NCBI GenBank assembly: GCA_021324545.1
Contig: JAJPIX010000052.1
Location: 1 to 50,529 of the forward strand
Direction of reading: 5' to 3'
DNA from: Alphaproteobacteria bacterium
GTDB lineage: Bacteria > Pseudomonadota > Alphaproteobacteria > Micropepsales > Micropepsaceae
DNA: 50,529 nt
The notes below the pieces were generated by a model. It did not search any database and was not told where the DNA came from. It was given only the letters and a program-made list of their open reading frames with translations. The number at the start of each line of letters is the position of its first letter. Positions within the stretch are counted from its first letter, which is position 1. This document shows, piece by piece, positions 1 to 7,576 of the stretch. Both the position numbers and the translations under genes were made by a program.

Positions 1-59
1 GCACCTCGCAAATCCAGCAGCTCGTCATTGCGCGCAGCCTTCTGCGCGGCGACGAATGA
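1..59 (+). CDS. Acyl-CoA dehydrogenase, C-terminal end (partial)
   Basis: The window opens inside a reading frame that ends with TGA at 57-59. The last residues read TSQIQQLVIARSLLRGDE, and the two bases before them would complete a glycine codon. A Gly-Thr-Ser-x-Ile-Gln segment followed by an Ile-Ala-Arg helix is the standard C-terminus of flavin-dependent acyl-CoA dehydrogenases, which catalyse the first step of fatty-acid or branched-chain acyl-CoA beta-oxidation. Only about 18 codons are visible, so substrate class cannot be judged. The stop overlaps the start codon of the next gene (ATGA), which suggests translational coupling. Confidence 0.6.
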   Translation, partial: TSQIQQLVIARSLLRGDE

Positions 60-661
60 GCGCTGCCGCGCGCGGGAAGCCCACGCCGCTGGAGTCGCTT
101 CTCGCCGAGATCCGGGCCTGCAGGATCTGCGAAAACATTCTCGAGCCGAATCCGGTTCTGCATGTCGGCGCGGGATCGAGAATTCTCATCGCCAGCCAGG
201 CGCCGGGCCTGCGCGTGCACGAAACCGGACTGTCCTTCAACGACCGGTCCGGCGACCGGTTGCGCGAATGGATCGGCGTGGACCGCGACACGTTTTACGA
301 TGAATCGAAAATTGCCATCGCCGCCATGGCCTTCTGCTTTCCGGGCTATGACGCCCACGGCGGCGACAGGCCGCCGCCAACAGTCTGCGCGAAACATTGG
401 CGCGCGCGCCTGCTCGCGGCCCGGCCGCCCTTCGCCCTCACCCTTCTGGTGGGCTCATATGCGCAAGCCTGGCATTTGGGGAAGCGCGCCAAATCGAATA
501 TGACGGAAACCGTGAAGGCATGGCGCGAATATGCCCCGCGCCATATTCCCCTGCCGCATCCGTCGTGGCGCAACACTGCGTGGGTCAAACGGAATCCATG
601 GTTCGAATCCGAGCTTCTTCCCTGTTTGCGCTTGCGCGTGAAGCGTGTGCTGTCGCGCTGA
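56..661 (+). CDS. Uracil-DNA glycosylase superfamily protein
   Basis: This 201-residue protein resembles small members of the uracil-DNA glycosylase superfamily, which remove uracil or other damaged bases from DNA in base-excision repair. Motif 1 appears as SQAPG near residues 47-51 and motif 2 as HPSWRN near 168-173, both at the expected relative positions. Two cysteines in CRIC (22 and 25) recall the start of the iron-sulfur cluster of family 4/5 enzymes. Further cysteines (94, 111, 190) are present, but the usual four-cysteine spacing is not obvious. The start overlaps the upstream stop by ATGA. Its tail overlaps the next gene by 64 bases. Family assignment is firm; substrate specificity is not. 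Confidence 0.8.
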   Translation: MSAAARGKPTPLESLLAEIRACRICENILEPNPVLHVGAGSRILIASQAPGLRVHETGLSFNDRSGDRLREWIGVDRDTFYDESKIAIAAMAFCFPGYDAHGGDRPPPTVCAKHWRARLLAARPPFALTLLVGSYAQAWHLGKRAKSNMTETVKAWREYAPRHIPLPHPSWRNTAWVKRNPWFESELLPCLRLRVKRVLSR

Positions 662-1563
662 TCGCGCTGCTTTCGGCCTGCGCGCCGGTCATCGCTCCGC
701 GCGGCATCCAGAATGACACCTCCATGATCGAAGGCGATGATTTCCTCACACGCGACGGCATCAGGCTTCCGCTGCGGCATTGGGATGCCGCCCGCCCCCG
801 CGCCGTCATCGTGGCGCTCCATGGGATGAGCGATTACTCCAATGCGTTTGCCATGCCGGGGCCCTGGTGGGCCGATCACGGCATCACGACGCTGGCTTAC
901 GATCAGCGCAGCTTCGGGCAATCGCCCGATCCCGGCATCTGGCCGGGGGCGGATGCGCTGCGGCAGGACATGGACGATTTCGTCGAAGCCGCGCGCGCGA
1001 AATATCCGGGCCTACCGGTTTATGTGCTGGGCGAAAGCATGGGGGCTGCGGTGGCGCTGTCGGCTCTTGGCACCGATCGGCCGCCGCGGGCGGATGGAAT
1101 CATTCTGGTGGCGCCCGCGGTATGGTCGCGGCAAGACATGCCGCTGTCCTATCGTGCGGCGCTCTGGCTGGGCGCGCACACGGTTCCGTGGATGACCGTC
1201 TCCGGCAAGGGCCTCAATATCTGGGCTTCCGACAACATCCCGATGCTGCGCGCGCTGGCGCATGATCCGCTGTTTCAGCACCAAACCCGCACCGACGCCG
1301 TGTGGGGCCTTGTCAATCTCATGGATCAGGCCCGCCACGCGCCCGAACATCTTGCCGCCGATCCGCCGCCGATTCTGGTTCTCTATGGCGCGAAGGATCA
1401 GATCATTCCGGCGGCTCCGACCGAAGCGGTGATTGCCGCGCTCGGCGGCCATGCGGTTTCGAAGGAATATCCTTACGGCTACCACATGCTGTTGCGCGAT
1501 CTTTCGGCGGAACAGGTGTGGCGCGATATTGCCGCCTGGGTCGCAACGGGAAAACTGCCGTGA
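598..1563 (+). CDS. Alpha/beta hydrolase, monoacylglycerol lipase-like lipoprotein
   Basis: This 321-residue serine hydrolase belongs to the alpha/beta hydrolase fold (lysophospholipase/monoacylglycerol lipase type). The first 28 residues are a lipoprotein signal with a lipobox ending LLSAC (Cys28), so the enzyme is probably anchored in the cell envelope. The nucleophile elbow is GESMG (Ser147), the oxyanion region is ALHGMSD, and an acidic residue in YGAKD and a histidine in YGYHM complete the triad. The frame is open further upstream, but ATG 598 is chosen because it gives the lipobox signal and is preceded by GGA; it overlaps the upstream gene by 64 bases. It is coupled to panE by a GTGA overlap. 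Confidence 0.82.
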   Translation: MVRIRASSLFALAREACAVALIALLSACAPVIAPRGIQNDTSMIEGDDFLTRDGIRLPLRHWDAARPRAVIVALHGMSDYSNAFAMPGPWWADHGITTLAYDQRSFGQSPDPGIWPGADALRQDMDDFVEAARAKYPGLPVYVLGESMGAAVALSALGTDRPPRADGIILVAPAVWSRQDMPLSYRAALWLGAHTVPWMTVSGKGLNIWASDNIPMLRALAHDPLFQHQTRTDAVWGLVNLMDQARHAPEHLAADPPPILVLYGAKDQIIPAAPTEAVIAALGGHAVSKEYPYGYHMLLRDLSAEQVWRDIAAWVATGKLP

Positions 1564-2528
1564 AGGTGGTGGTTGCAGGCATCGGCGCGATCGGCGGCTG
1601 GATGGCGGCGTTGCTCGCGGAATCCGGCGCCGATGTTTCGCTGCTTGCGCGCGGCGCAACGCTTGCCGGGCTGAACGCCAAAGGGCTTCGGATCCGGCGC
1701 CGCGGCGGCGAGGAAAAGGTTTTCCGCCTGCGCGCGGGCGATGATCCCGCCACCCTTGGTAAGCCGGATTACATCGTGATCGCCACCAAAGGGCATGACA
1801 TCCCCGCGCTCGCGCCGGCCCTTGCGGAAATGCTCGGGCCCGATACGGCGCTTGTGCCCGCGATCAATGGAATCCCATGGTGGTTCTTTCAGGTGCCCGG
1901 CGTCCCGCTTTCCGGAACCGCGCTGCAATCCGTCGATCCGGGCGGTGCCGTGGCGCGGGCCATTCCGGCGCGTCACGTGATCGGATGCGTGGTGCATGCC
2001 AGCGCGTGGTCGCCGGAGCCCGGCGTCGTCGAGGTGCAGGGCGAGGACAAACTCATTTTCGGCGAACCGGATGGCGCGGCGCGCGCGAGAACCGGCCGCT
2101 TCGCCGCCGCCATTCCGAAGGCGCGCATCGAAGCCGCCATGAGCGAAAACATCCGCCTCAACATCTGGACCAAGCTCTGGGGCAACATGACGATGAATCC
2201 CCTGAGCGTTCTCACCGGCGCCACGACGGATGTGATGCTCGCCGACGGCGATGTGCGTGCGCTCATCCGCGCGATGATGGAAGAAATGAAGGCGCTCGGC
2301 GCGCAGATCGGCCTGCCGCTGTCCCTATCGCCCGACGAGCGCATGGCCATTACCCGGCGGCTCGGCCCGATCAAGACCTCCATGCTGCGGGACTGGGAAG
2401 CCCATCGCCCGCTTGAGGTCGGCCCCATCCTCGGCGCGCTGGTGGAAATTGCGGACCGGCTCAAGGCGCCCGCGCCAAATCTGCGCGCCGTGCTGGGCCT
2501 TCTGCGTCTGCGCGTGGCGGCGCGATAG
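1560..2528 (+). CDS. panE: 2-dehydropantoate 2-reductase family protein (PanE/ApbA)
   Basis: A 322-residue ketopantoate reductase-type enzyme. It would reduce 2-dehydropantoate to pantoate with NADPH in pantothenate and coenzyme A synthesis, in the cytosol. The Rossmann glycine motif GIGAIG is at residues 7-12. The C-terminal domain contains NIWTKLWGNMTMNPLS, which carries the family's catalytic lysine (205) and asparagines. Start GTG 1560 overlaps the stop of the hydrolase (GTGA) and begins directly with the first beta strand, whereas the longer open frame has no domain support. Many ApbA-family paralogues act on other 2-keto acids, so the pathway assignment is likely but not certain. Confidence 0.82.
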   Translation: MKVVVAGIGAIGGWMAALLAESGADVSLLARGATLAGLNAKGLRIRRRGGEEKVFRLRAGDDPATLGKPDYIVIATKGHDIPALAPALAEMLGPDTALVPAINGIPWWFFQVPGVPLSGTALQSVDPGGAVARAIPARHVIGCVVHASAWSPEPGVVEVQGEDKLIFGEPDGAARARTGRFAAAIPKARIEAAMSENIRLNIWTKLWGNMTMNPLSVLTGATTDVMLADGDVRALIRAMMEEMKALGAQIGLPLSLSPDERMAITRRLGPIKTSMLRDWEAHRPLEVGPILGALVEIADRLKAPAPNLRAVLGLLRLRVAAR

Positions 2529-2531
2529 GCC

Positions 2532-2687
2532 TCAGGCGTGGTCGCGCGCGAAGAAGGATATGATCAGCCCGAACAGCAGCATCGCCAGAAGATTTTCGAT
2601 GAAATGCGCGGCCGCGCCGATATCGATCGTGCCGGCGATCAGGCCGCCCAGCAGAATCGCGCTCCAGAAGGAATGTGTGCCTGCCAT
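2532..2687 (-). CDS. Miniature YagU/DUF1440-like inner-membrane protein (internal deletion)
   Basis: A 51-residue hydrophobic protein with two membrane segments. The N-terminal half contains GGLIAGTIDIGAAA, typical of the first helix of YagU/DUF1440-like inner-membrane proteins of about 150 residues. The C-terminal half, ENLLAMLLFGLIISFFAR, resembles the last helix of the same family. The middle helices are missing, as if about 90 residues had been removed in frame. A run of six G lies just upstream of the ATG as a ribosome-binding site. It ends 4 bases after the stop of the convergent panE gene. It may be a remnant (pseudogene) or a functional mini-protein. Family recognition is from memory. 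Confidence 0.5.
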   Translation of the reverse strand: MAGTHSFWSAILLGGLIAGTIDIGAAAHFIENLLAMLLFGLIISFFARDHA

Positions 2688-2737
2688 GTGGCCCCCCGCT
2701 CTGCCGCAATCTAGCATGCGGCCCATGCGCGCGCTGT

Positions 2738-3565
2738 TCACGACAGCGCGATATGCCCGAATGGCACGATCTTGTTCCCGATGTCGTGGCCGATATCCGC
2801 GCGGCCGAGCCAGGGGATGCCGGAAAGCCTGCACCAGTGCCGGGCCACGTCTTCTTCCGATTTCCCGAACTCCGGCTCGTTGGGCAGCACATCGCTCACG
2901 CGGCCAAGCCGGATGCCCGCAACCTTGCGGATGCCGGGATTGGCGGTGATGTGAAAGAAGGCGCGGTCGATGCGGTACATGTGCTCCGATACGTCCTCCA
3001 CCATCAGCACATGGCCGGAAAGATCGGGCATCAGCGGCGTGCCGATCATGTGCGAAAGCACCGTCAGGTTGAACGCCGCATGCGGCCTTCCGTCGGCCAC
3101 GGAAGGTTCCAGCGTTTTTGTGTCGCGATGCACCAGATAGTCGAGCGCGCGGATCACGGCCGCTTCGCCGCCTTCGCGATTGATGTCCGCCGCCAGCGGC
3201 CCATGCGCCACGCTGCATCCGGCCTTGTAGAGCGCGCCCAGCAGGAATCCGAGATCGCTATAGCCGAGGTAGGTTTTCTTCTTCGCCGCCGGCTTCAGCC
3301 CGGCGACCGCACTCTCCGCGATCCGGTTGGAACCATAGCCGCCGCGGGCAATCCACACCGCATCGAATTCCGGATCGTTCGCCGCCTCGATAAAGGCCTT
3401 TGCGCGCGCCGCATCGTCGCCGGCGAAATGTCCGTCGATCAGAAAACATTGCGGGTGGAAGAACAGCTCCGCTTCGGCGCCGAACCGCGCGCGCGCCACC
3501 GCTGTCACCTTGTCCGCCAGCGCCTGATCGATCCGGGATGCCGGCGCCACGATTGCGATTTTCAC
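2738..3565 (-). CDS. ldcA: LD-carboxypeptidase (muramoyltetrapeptide carboxypeptidase, S66)
   Basis: A 275-residue S66-family LD-carboxypeptidase. It removes the terminal D-alanine from cytosolic muropeptide tetrapeptides, giving the tripeptide used for cell-wall recycling. The nucleophile is Ser103 in YLGYSDLG; the partner residues are Glu190 in LMVEDV and His260 in ADIGHDIGN, the Ser-Glu-His triad of the family. RGGYGSNR at about 74-81 is the usual glycine-rich loop. No signal peptide is seen, consistent with a cytosolic enzyme. It is transcribed away from the Mur-ligase gene at 3614 with 48 bases between the starts; together the two enzymes would make and re-use murein tripeptide. Confidence 0.9.
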   Translation of the reverse strand: MKIAIVAPASRIDQALADKVTAVARARFGAEAELFFHPQCFLIDGHFAGDDAARAKAFIEAANDPEFDAVWIARGGYGSNRIAESAVAGLKPAAKKKTYLGYSDLGFLLGALYKAGCSVAHGPLAADINREGGEAAVIRALDYLVHRDTKTLEPSVADGRPHAAFNLTVLSHMIGTPLMPDLSGHVLMVEDVSEHMYRIDRAFFHITANPGIRKVAGIRLGRVSDVLPNEPEFGKSEEDVARHWCRLSGIPWLGRADIGHDIGNKIVPFGHIALS

Positions 3566-3613
3566 TTGCGCCCCACTGGCAAAGCATCGGGAGCCACCTT
3601 ATAGCCTTGCCGC

Positions 3614-5029
3614 ATGGACCGGGCGAAATCCTATTTCTTCATCGGCATCGGCGGCAGCGGCATGCTGCCGCTTGCGCTGATTCTGGCGGGGCAGGGCGCG
3701 CAGATATCCGGTTCCGACCGTTCGCTTGATCAGGGCCGCACGCCGGAGAAATTCGGTTTCCTGCGCGCCCAGGGCTTCCGGCTTTTCCCGCAGGATGGTT
3801 CCGGCGTCGCCGGTCCCGCCACGATCGTTGTCGCTTCCGCCGCGGTAGAGGACACGGTCCCCGACATGGCGGCCGCGCGCAGGATCGGCGCCACGGTGCT
3901 GTCCCGCGCGGAGCTTCTGTCGGGCCTTTTCAATGCCGCAGAAATCTCCATCGGTGTGGCCGGCACCTCCGGCAAATCCACGACGACCGGCATGATCGGC
4001 TGGATGCTCACCGCACTGGGCCGCGATCCCACCATCATGAACGGCGCGGTGATGAACAATTTCGCGGGCGGCGACCGGCCCTTCGCCTCTGCGCGCGTGG
4101 GCGCAAGCGGCCTTTTCGTGAGCGAGGTGGACGAAAGCGACGGCTCGATTGCGCGTTACAATCCGAAGATTGCCGTCGTCAACAACATTGCGCTCGACCA
4201 CAAGACGATGGATGAGCTGCGCGCGCTGTTTCACGGCTTCGTTGCGCGGGCGAAAATTGCGGTCCTCAATCTCGACAATCCCGAGACCGCTGCGCTCGTC
4301 CCGGCTGCCGGGCGCGCGATCACTTACAGCCTTTCCGATCCGTCCGCCGATCTGCTGGCAACAAATATCGCGCCGGCGCCCGCCGGCATCGCCTTCGACG
4401 TGGCCTCGCGCGATGACGCCCTGAAGACCGCGCCCCTGCGCATCGATCTGAAAGTGCCGGGCCGGCACAATGCTTCCAACGCGCTGGCCGCGCTGGCCGC
4501 CGCGCGGGCGCTTGGCATTCCGCTGAAGGATGCGGCCGAAGCGCTGTCCCGCTTCACCGGCATCCGCCGCCGCATGGAACTGGTCGGCACCGCGCGCGGC
4601 ATCGCGGTGATCGACGATTTCGCGCACAATCCCGACAAGATTGCGGCCACGCTCGCCACGCTGCATGATTTTCCCGGCCGCCTGCTGCTCATGTTTCAGC
4701 CGCATGGCTTCAGCCCGCTTGCGAAAATGAAGCACGAATTCATCGACGCCTTTGCAACGCACATGCGCGAAGGCGACATTCTTGTCATGCCCGAACCTGT
4801 CTATTACGGCGGCACAACCGAAAGGTCGGTCACCTCGGAAGACATTGCCGGCGGCATCGCCGCGCGCGGCCGCGAGGCCCTTGCCTTCGTGGATCGCGAC
4901 AGCTGCGGCGAAGAACTGCTCAAAAGGGCGCGCCCGGGCGACCGCATCGTGATCATGGGCGCCCGCGACGATACGCTCACTACCTTCGCCCGCGATCTGC
5001 TGCGCAGGATCGCGGCCGGTAAGGTGTGA
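3614..5029 (+). CDS. mpl: Mur ligase family protein, probably Mpl (UDP-MurNAc tripeptide ligase)
   Basis: A 471-residue Mur ligase with the MurC/Mpl architecture. The N-terminal Rossmann domain starts [10 protein letters not shown], the ATP-binding P-loop is GTSGKSTTT (117-125), and the middle domain has [10 protein letters not shown] and NNIALDHK. Mpl joins recycled L-Ala-D-Glu-mesoDAP tripeptide to UDP-MurNAc; MurC adds L-alanine. I favour Mpl because the gene is outside any division/cell-wall (dcw) cluster and is divergent from ldcA, which makes the tripeptide. A second MurC cannot be excluded from sequence alone. Its stop overlaps or nearly touches the threonine synthase start. Confidence 0.75.
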   Translation: MDRAKSYFFIGIGGSGMLPLALILAGQGAQISGSDRSLDQGRTPEKFGFLRAQGFRLFPQDGSGVAGPATIVVASAAVEDTVPDMAAARRIGATVLSRAELLSGLFNAAEISIGVAGTSGKSTTTGMIGWMLTALGRDPTIMNGAVMNNFAGGDRPFASARVGASGLFVSEVDESDGSIARYNPKIAVVNNIALDHKTMDELRALFHGFVARAKIAVLNLDNPETAALVPAAGRAITYSLSDPSADLLATNIAPAPAGIAFDVASRDDALKTAPLRIDLKVPGRHNASNALAALAAARALGIPLKDAAEALSRFTGIRRRMELVGTARGIAVIDDFAHNPDKIAATLATLHDFPGRLLLMFQPHGFSPLAKMKHEFIDAFATHMREGDILVMPEPVYYGGTTERSVTSEDIAGGIAARGREALAFVDRDSCGEELLKRARPGDRIVIMGARDDTLTTFARDLLRRIAAGKV

Positions 5030-5031
5030 TC

Positions 5032-6231
5032 ATGCCGGAATCCTTTGTCACGCATCTGGAATGTTCCGAAACGGGCGAACGCTACGAACCGGACAGGCTT
5101 TACAACCTCTCCCGCGCCGGCAAGCCGCTTCTGGTGCGCTACGATCTGGCGGGCGTGAAGCGGGCGATGACGAAGGAAAAGCTGCGCGGCCGGGAGCCGA
5201 CGCTCTGGCGCTACCGCGAGCTTCTGCCGATGCGCCGCGACGAAAGCATCGTCAGCCTGGGAGAGGTTATGACGCCCCTGGTGCGCATTGCGGCCAAGGC
5301 GGGCGAGGTGCTGATCAAGGATGAAGGCCGCCTGCCCACCGGCTCATTCAAGGCGCGGGGCATCGCGCTCGCCGTTTCCATGGCAAAGGAGCTGGGCGTG
5401 AAGCATCTCGCCATGCCGACCAACGGCAACGCCGGCGCGGCGATGGCCGCCTATGGCAGCCGCGCGGGCATGAAAACCACCGTCTTCTGCCCGGAAGATA
5501 CGCCGGAGGTGAATGTGCGCGAGATCGCCGCGCAGGGCGCGCATGTCTATCGCGTCAACGGGCTGATCGACCAATGCGGCAAGCTTGTCGCCGCGGGAAA
5601 AGAGGCTGCCGGCTGGTTCGACCTTTCTACGCTGAAAGAGCCCTATCGCATCGAAGGCAAGAAAACGATGGGCTTCGAGCTTGCCGAACAGCTCGGCTGG
5701 GAATTGCCCGATGTCATCTTCTATCCCACGGGCGGCGGCACCGGTCTCATCGGCATGTGGAAGGGCTTTGCCGAGCTTGAGGCCATCGGCTTCATCGGCC
5801 CCAAACGCCCGCGCATGGTGGCGGTGCAGGCGGCCGGCTGCGCGCCGATGGTGCGCGCCTTCGAAAACGGCGAAAAACACGCGGCGCGCTGGGAAAATGC
5901 GCACACGATCGCGTCGGGCATCCGCGTGCCGGCGGCCATTGGCGATTTCCTGATCCTGAATGCGGTGCGCGAAAGCAACGGCTTCGCCATCGCGGTGACG
6001 GATGAAGAGATCGAATCCAGCCTCGCCGGAATTGCGCGCAACGAAGGGTTCCTCCTGTGCCCGGAAGGCGCGGCCACGCATGCGGCCTATCTGAAATCGC
6101 TGCGCGAAGGCCGCATCCGGCCGTCCGATCGCGTGGTGCTCTACAATTGCGCCAGCGGGCTCAAGTATCCGCTCCCGCCGTCGGATGCGCGTCTGGACCT
6201 GAACGCAAAGATCGATTTTGCGGCCTTGTAG
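5032..6231 (+). CDS. thrC: Threonine synthase (PLP-dependent)
   Basis: A 399-residue fold-type II PLP enzyme that converts O-phosphohomoserine to threonine. The PLP lysine is in PTGSFKARG (Lys107), followed by the PTNGNAGAA loop and the phosphate-binding YPTGGGTGL loop. The N-terminus, with HLECSETGE, resembles plant-type (class I) threonine synthases rather than the E. coli type. ATG 5032 is preferred over GTG 5026 because AAGG at 5021-5024 sits seven bases before it; the GTG would overlap the upstream stop. Close relatives such as diaminopropionate ammonia-lyase-like enzymes share the fold, but length and motifs fit threonine synthase best. Confidence 0.85.
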   Translation: MPESFVTHLECSETGERYEPDRLYNLSRAGKPLLVRYDLAGVKRAMTKEKLRGREPTLWRYRELLPMRRDESIVSLGEVMTPLVRIAAKAGEVLIKDEGRLPTGSFKARGIALAVSMAKELGVKHLAMPTNGNAGAAMAAYGSRAGMKTTVFCPEDTPEVNVREIAAQGAHVYRVNGLIDQCGKLVAAGKEAAGWFDLSTLKEPYRIEGKKTMGFELAEQLGWELPDVIFYPTGGGTGLIGMWKGFAELEAIGFIGPKRPRMVAVQAAGCAPMVRAFENGEKHAARWENAHTIASGIRVPAAIGDFLILNAVRESNGFAIAVTDEEIESSLAGIARNEGFLLCPEGAATHAAYLKSLREGRIRPSDRVVLYNCASGLKYPLPPSDARLDLNAKIDFAAL

Positions 6232-6307
6232 AAAGTCCAAATCGCGGTCGGGGGCCTATGCTTTGCGGCTCGGGCCGGCGCCGGGATGTTCCAAGAGCCG
6301 GGTCGCA

Positions 6308-6336
6308 ATGGCCCATCGGCCCCGACATTGGGCCAT
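6308..6336. terminator. Perfect 8-bp inverted repeat after thrC
   Basis: ATGGCCCA (6308-6315) and TGGGCCAT (6329-6336) are exact reverse complements separated by 13 bases, 77 bases beyond the thrC stop. It could form the stem of a transcription terminator, but no U-tract follows, so Rho-dependent ending or a protein-binding palindrome are alternatives. Confidence 0.35.
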
Positions 6337-6364
6337 GACGCGCTGAAATCAACATGCTGCAGGC

Positions 6365-6607
6365 TTATGTTGCTTGCTCAGTTTCGTCGGTTTCGGCGAT
6401 GGAGTCTTCATCCGTGCCGACATCGGCGCCAATATCCCTCGCGCTCAATCCGGGCTCACGAACAAACAATTCCCTGACATGCGTTATATTCGGCAAACCA
6501 GGCACACTGCACAAAACGCGGCGCGCGGATTCGGGCGTCTCCATTCCACGGATTTGTGTGCCGGGTTCGGCCGATGTTCGCGTGTCGATTGGAACGAAAC
6601 GGAACAC
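6365..6607 (-). CDS. Possible small hypothetical protein
   Basis: An open frame of 80 codons starting at GTG 6607, with an internal ATG at 6544 giving 59 codons. The product ends in an acidic, Thr/Glu-rich tail, and the core contains PNITHVRELFVREPG. No family is recognised and no clear ribosome-binding site precedes either start. It occupies an otherwise empty 400-base gap and has moderately coding-like third-position composition, the only reasons to list it. It may be spurious. Confidence 0.25.
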   Translation of the reverse strand: MFRFVPIDTRTSAEPGTQIRGMETPESARRVLCSVPGLPNITHVRELFVREPGLSARDIGADVGTDEDSIAETDETEQAT

Positions 6608-6638
6608 GGCCCAAACCTGTTCTATTAAAGGATCTGGA

Positions 6639-6713
6639 TGGTGGGCGCGACAGGGATTGAACCTGTGACCCCTCCCGTGTGAAGGGAGTGCTCTCCCGCT
6701 GAGCTACGCGCCC
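6639..6713 (-). tRNA. tRNA-Val (anticodon CAC)
   Basis: Read on the minus strand, the acceptor stem GGGCGCG pairs with CGCGCCC. The D-arm begins TAGCTCAG, the anticodon stem CTCCC/GGGAG encloses the loop TTCACAC (anticodon CAC, reading GUG), and the T-arm has the TTCAATC loop. The discriminator is A and the CCA end is encoded. Length is 75 bases with CCA. Confidence 0.95.
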
Positions 6714-6756
6714 GCTGCAAGCGGACCCGCCGTATAGGAGGCGGCCCCTTGACCCG

Positions 6757-7446
6757 TCAAGAAGAGGCCGAACGTTGGCTGGCGAGCCGCTCCAGGATGT
6801 GGGGAATGTCCGAAAACCGCTCGGCGGTGGCATCGGCTCCCAGCCGCTCGGCGGGTTCGGGCGTGTAGCCGTAGGAGACGACAATCACCGGCGCGCCGGC
6901 CGCGCGCGCGGTGGCCACGTCGGTTCTGGAATCGCCGATCATCACGCCGGCGTCCGCCTTCAGCTCTTCCAGCACATGATGAAACACGCGCGCGTCGGGC
7001 TTGACGTATGCGTACCGGCCGGCGCCATGAATGGCATCGAAGAAGCGCGAAAGGTCCAGCGCGTCCAGCAGCGGAAGAACCAGCTCCTGCGGCTTGTTCG
7101 TCAATATGCCCAGGCGCGCGCCCCCCGTCCGCAGCTGCCCCAGCGTTTCCGGCACGCCGGGGAAGGGCACGCTCGCATCGGCAATGTGCGCGCGGTAATG
7201 CACGATGAACTCGTTGATCAGCGGCCTGATCGTTTCATCGGTCAGCGCCTGGCCCTCGGCCTCGAAGGCCTGCCGGATCAGCGCGCGCGCGCCAAACCCC
7301 ACCATGTGGCGCACGGTGTCCAGCGAAACGGTGGCCATCTTGCGCGCGGCCAGAACCGCGTTGAGCGCCGCCGTCAGGTCGGGGGCGGTGTCCACCAGCG
7401 TCCCGTCCAGATCGAAAACGAGCGCGGCGTGCCGGCCTTTCATCAT
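6757..7446 (-). CDS. gph: Phosphoglycolate phosphatase (HAD family)
   Basis: A 229-residue HAD-superfamily phosphatase. It hydrolyses 2-phosphoglycolate, formed during DNA repair or by oxygenase activity, to glycolate. Motif I is FDLDGTLVD (Asp12 nucleophile, Asp14), motif II is ILTNK, motif III is the lysine in YVKPD, and motif IV is MIGDSRTD; a helical cap domain lies between motifs I and II. ATG 7446 is preferred; an ATG three bases downstream and a TTG at 7455 are alternatives. The gene is divergent from glmU, an arrangement also seen near rpiA and gor in other alphaproteobacteria. A tRNA-like 11-base match lies just upstream of the start. Confidence 0.9.
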   Translation of the reverse strand: MMKGRHAALVFDLDGTLVDTAPDLTAALNAVLAARKMATVSLDTVRHMVGFGARALIRQAFEAEGQALTDETIRPLINEFIVHYRAHIADASVPFPGVPETLGQLRTGGARLGILTNKPQELVLPLLDALDLSRFFDAIHGAGRYAYVKPDARVFHHVLEELKADAGVMIGDSRTDVATARAAGAPVIVVSYGYTPEPAERLGADATAERFSDIPHILERLASQRSASS

Positions 7447-7576
7447 GATCCGCAATCCGCTGAGCTAAGGGCCTGAATCTGTGGCAATATACCGTCGCAA
7501 ATCGTCACTTTGCCGGCGTTCAGGCCCGGTTTATCGCGGGGGCGCAGAATAGGCAAAGGACAGCCGGGCAGGCGGC

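Larger units (their letters stand above)
6232..6638. other. 407-base intergenic stretch between thrC and tRNA-Val
   Basis: No convincing gene on the plus strand. It contains a perfect 8-bp inverted repeat near its left end and one possible short minus-strand reading frame (6365-6607), listed separately. GC content looks lower than in neighbouring genes. No tRNA, known riboswitch or repeat array was recognised. Confidence 0.5.
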
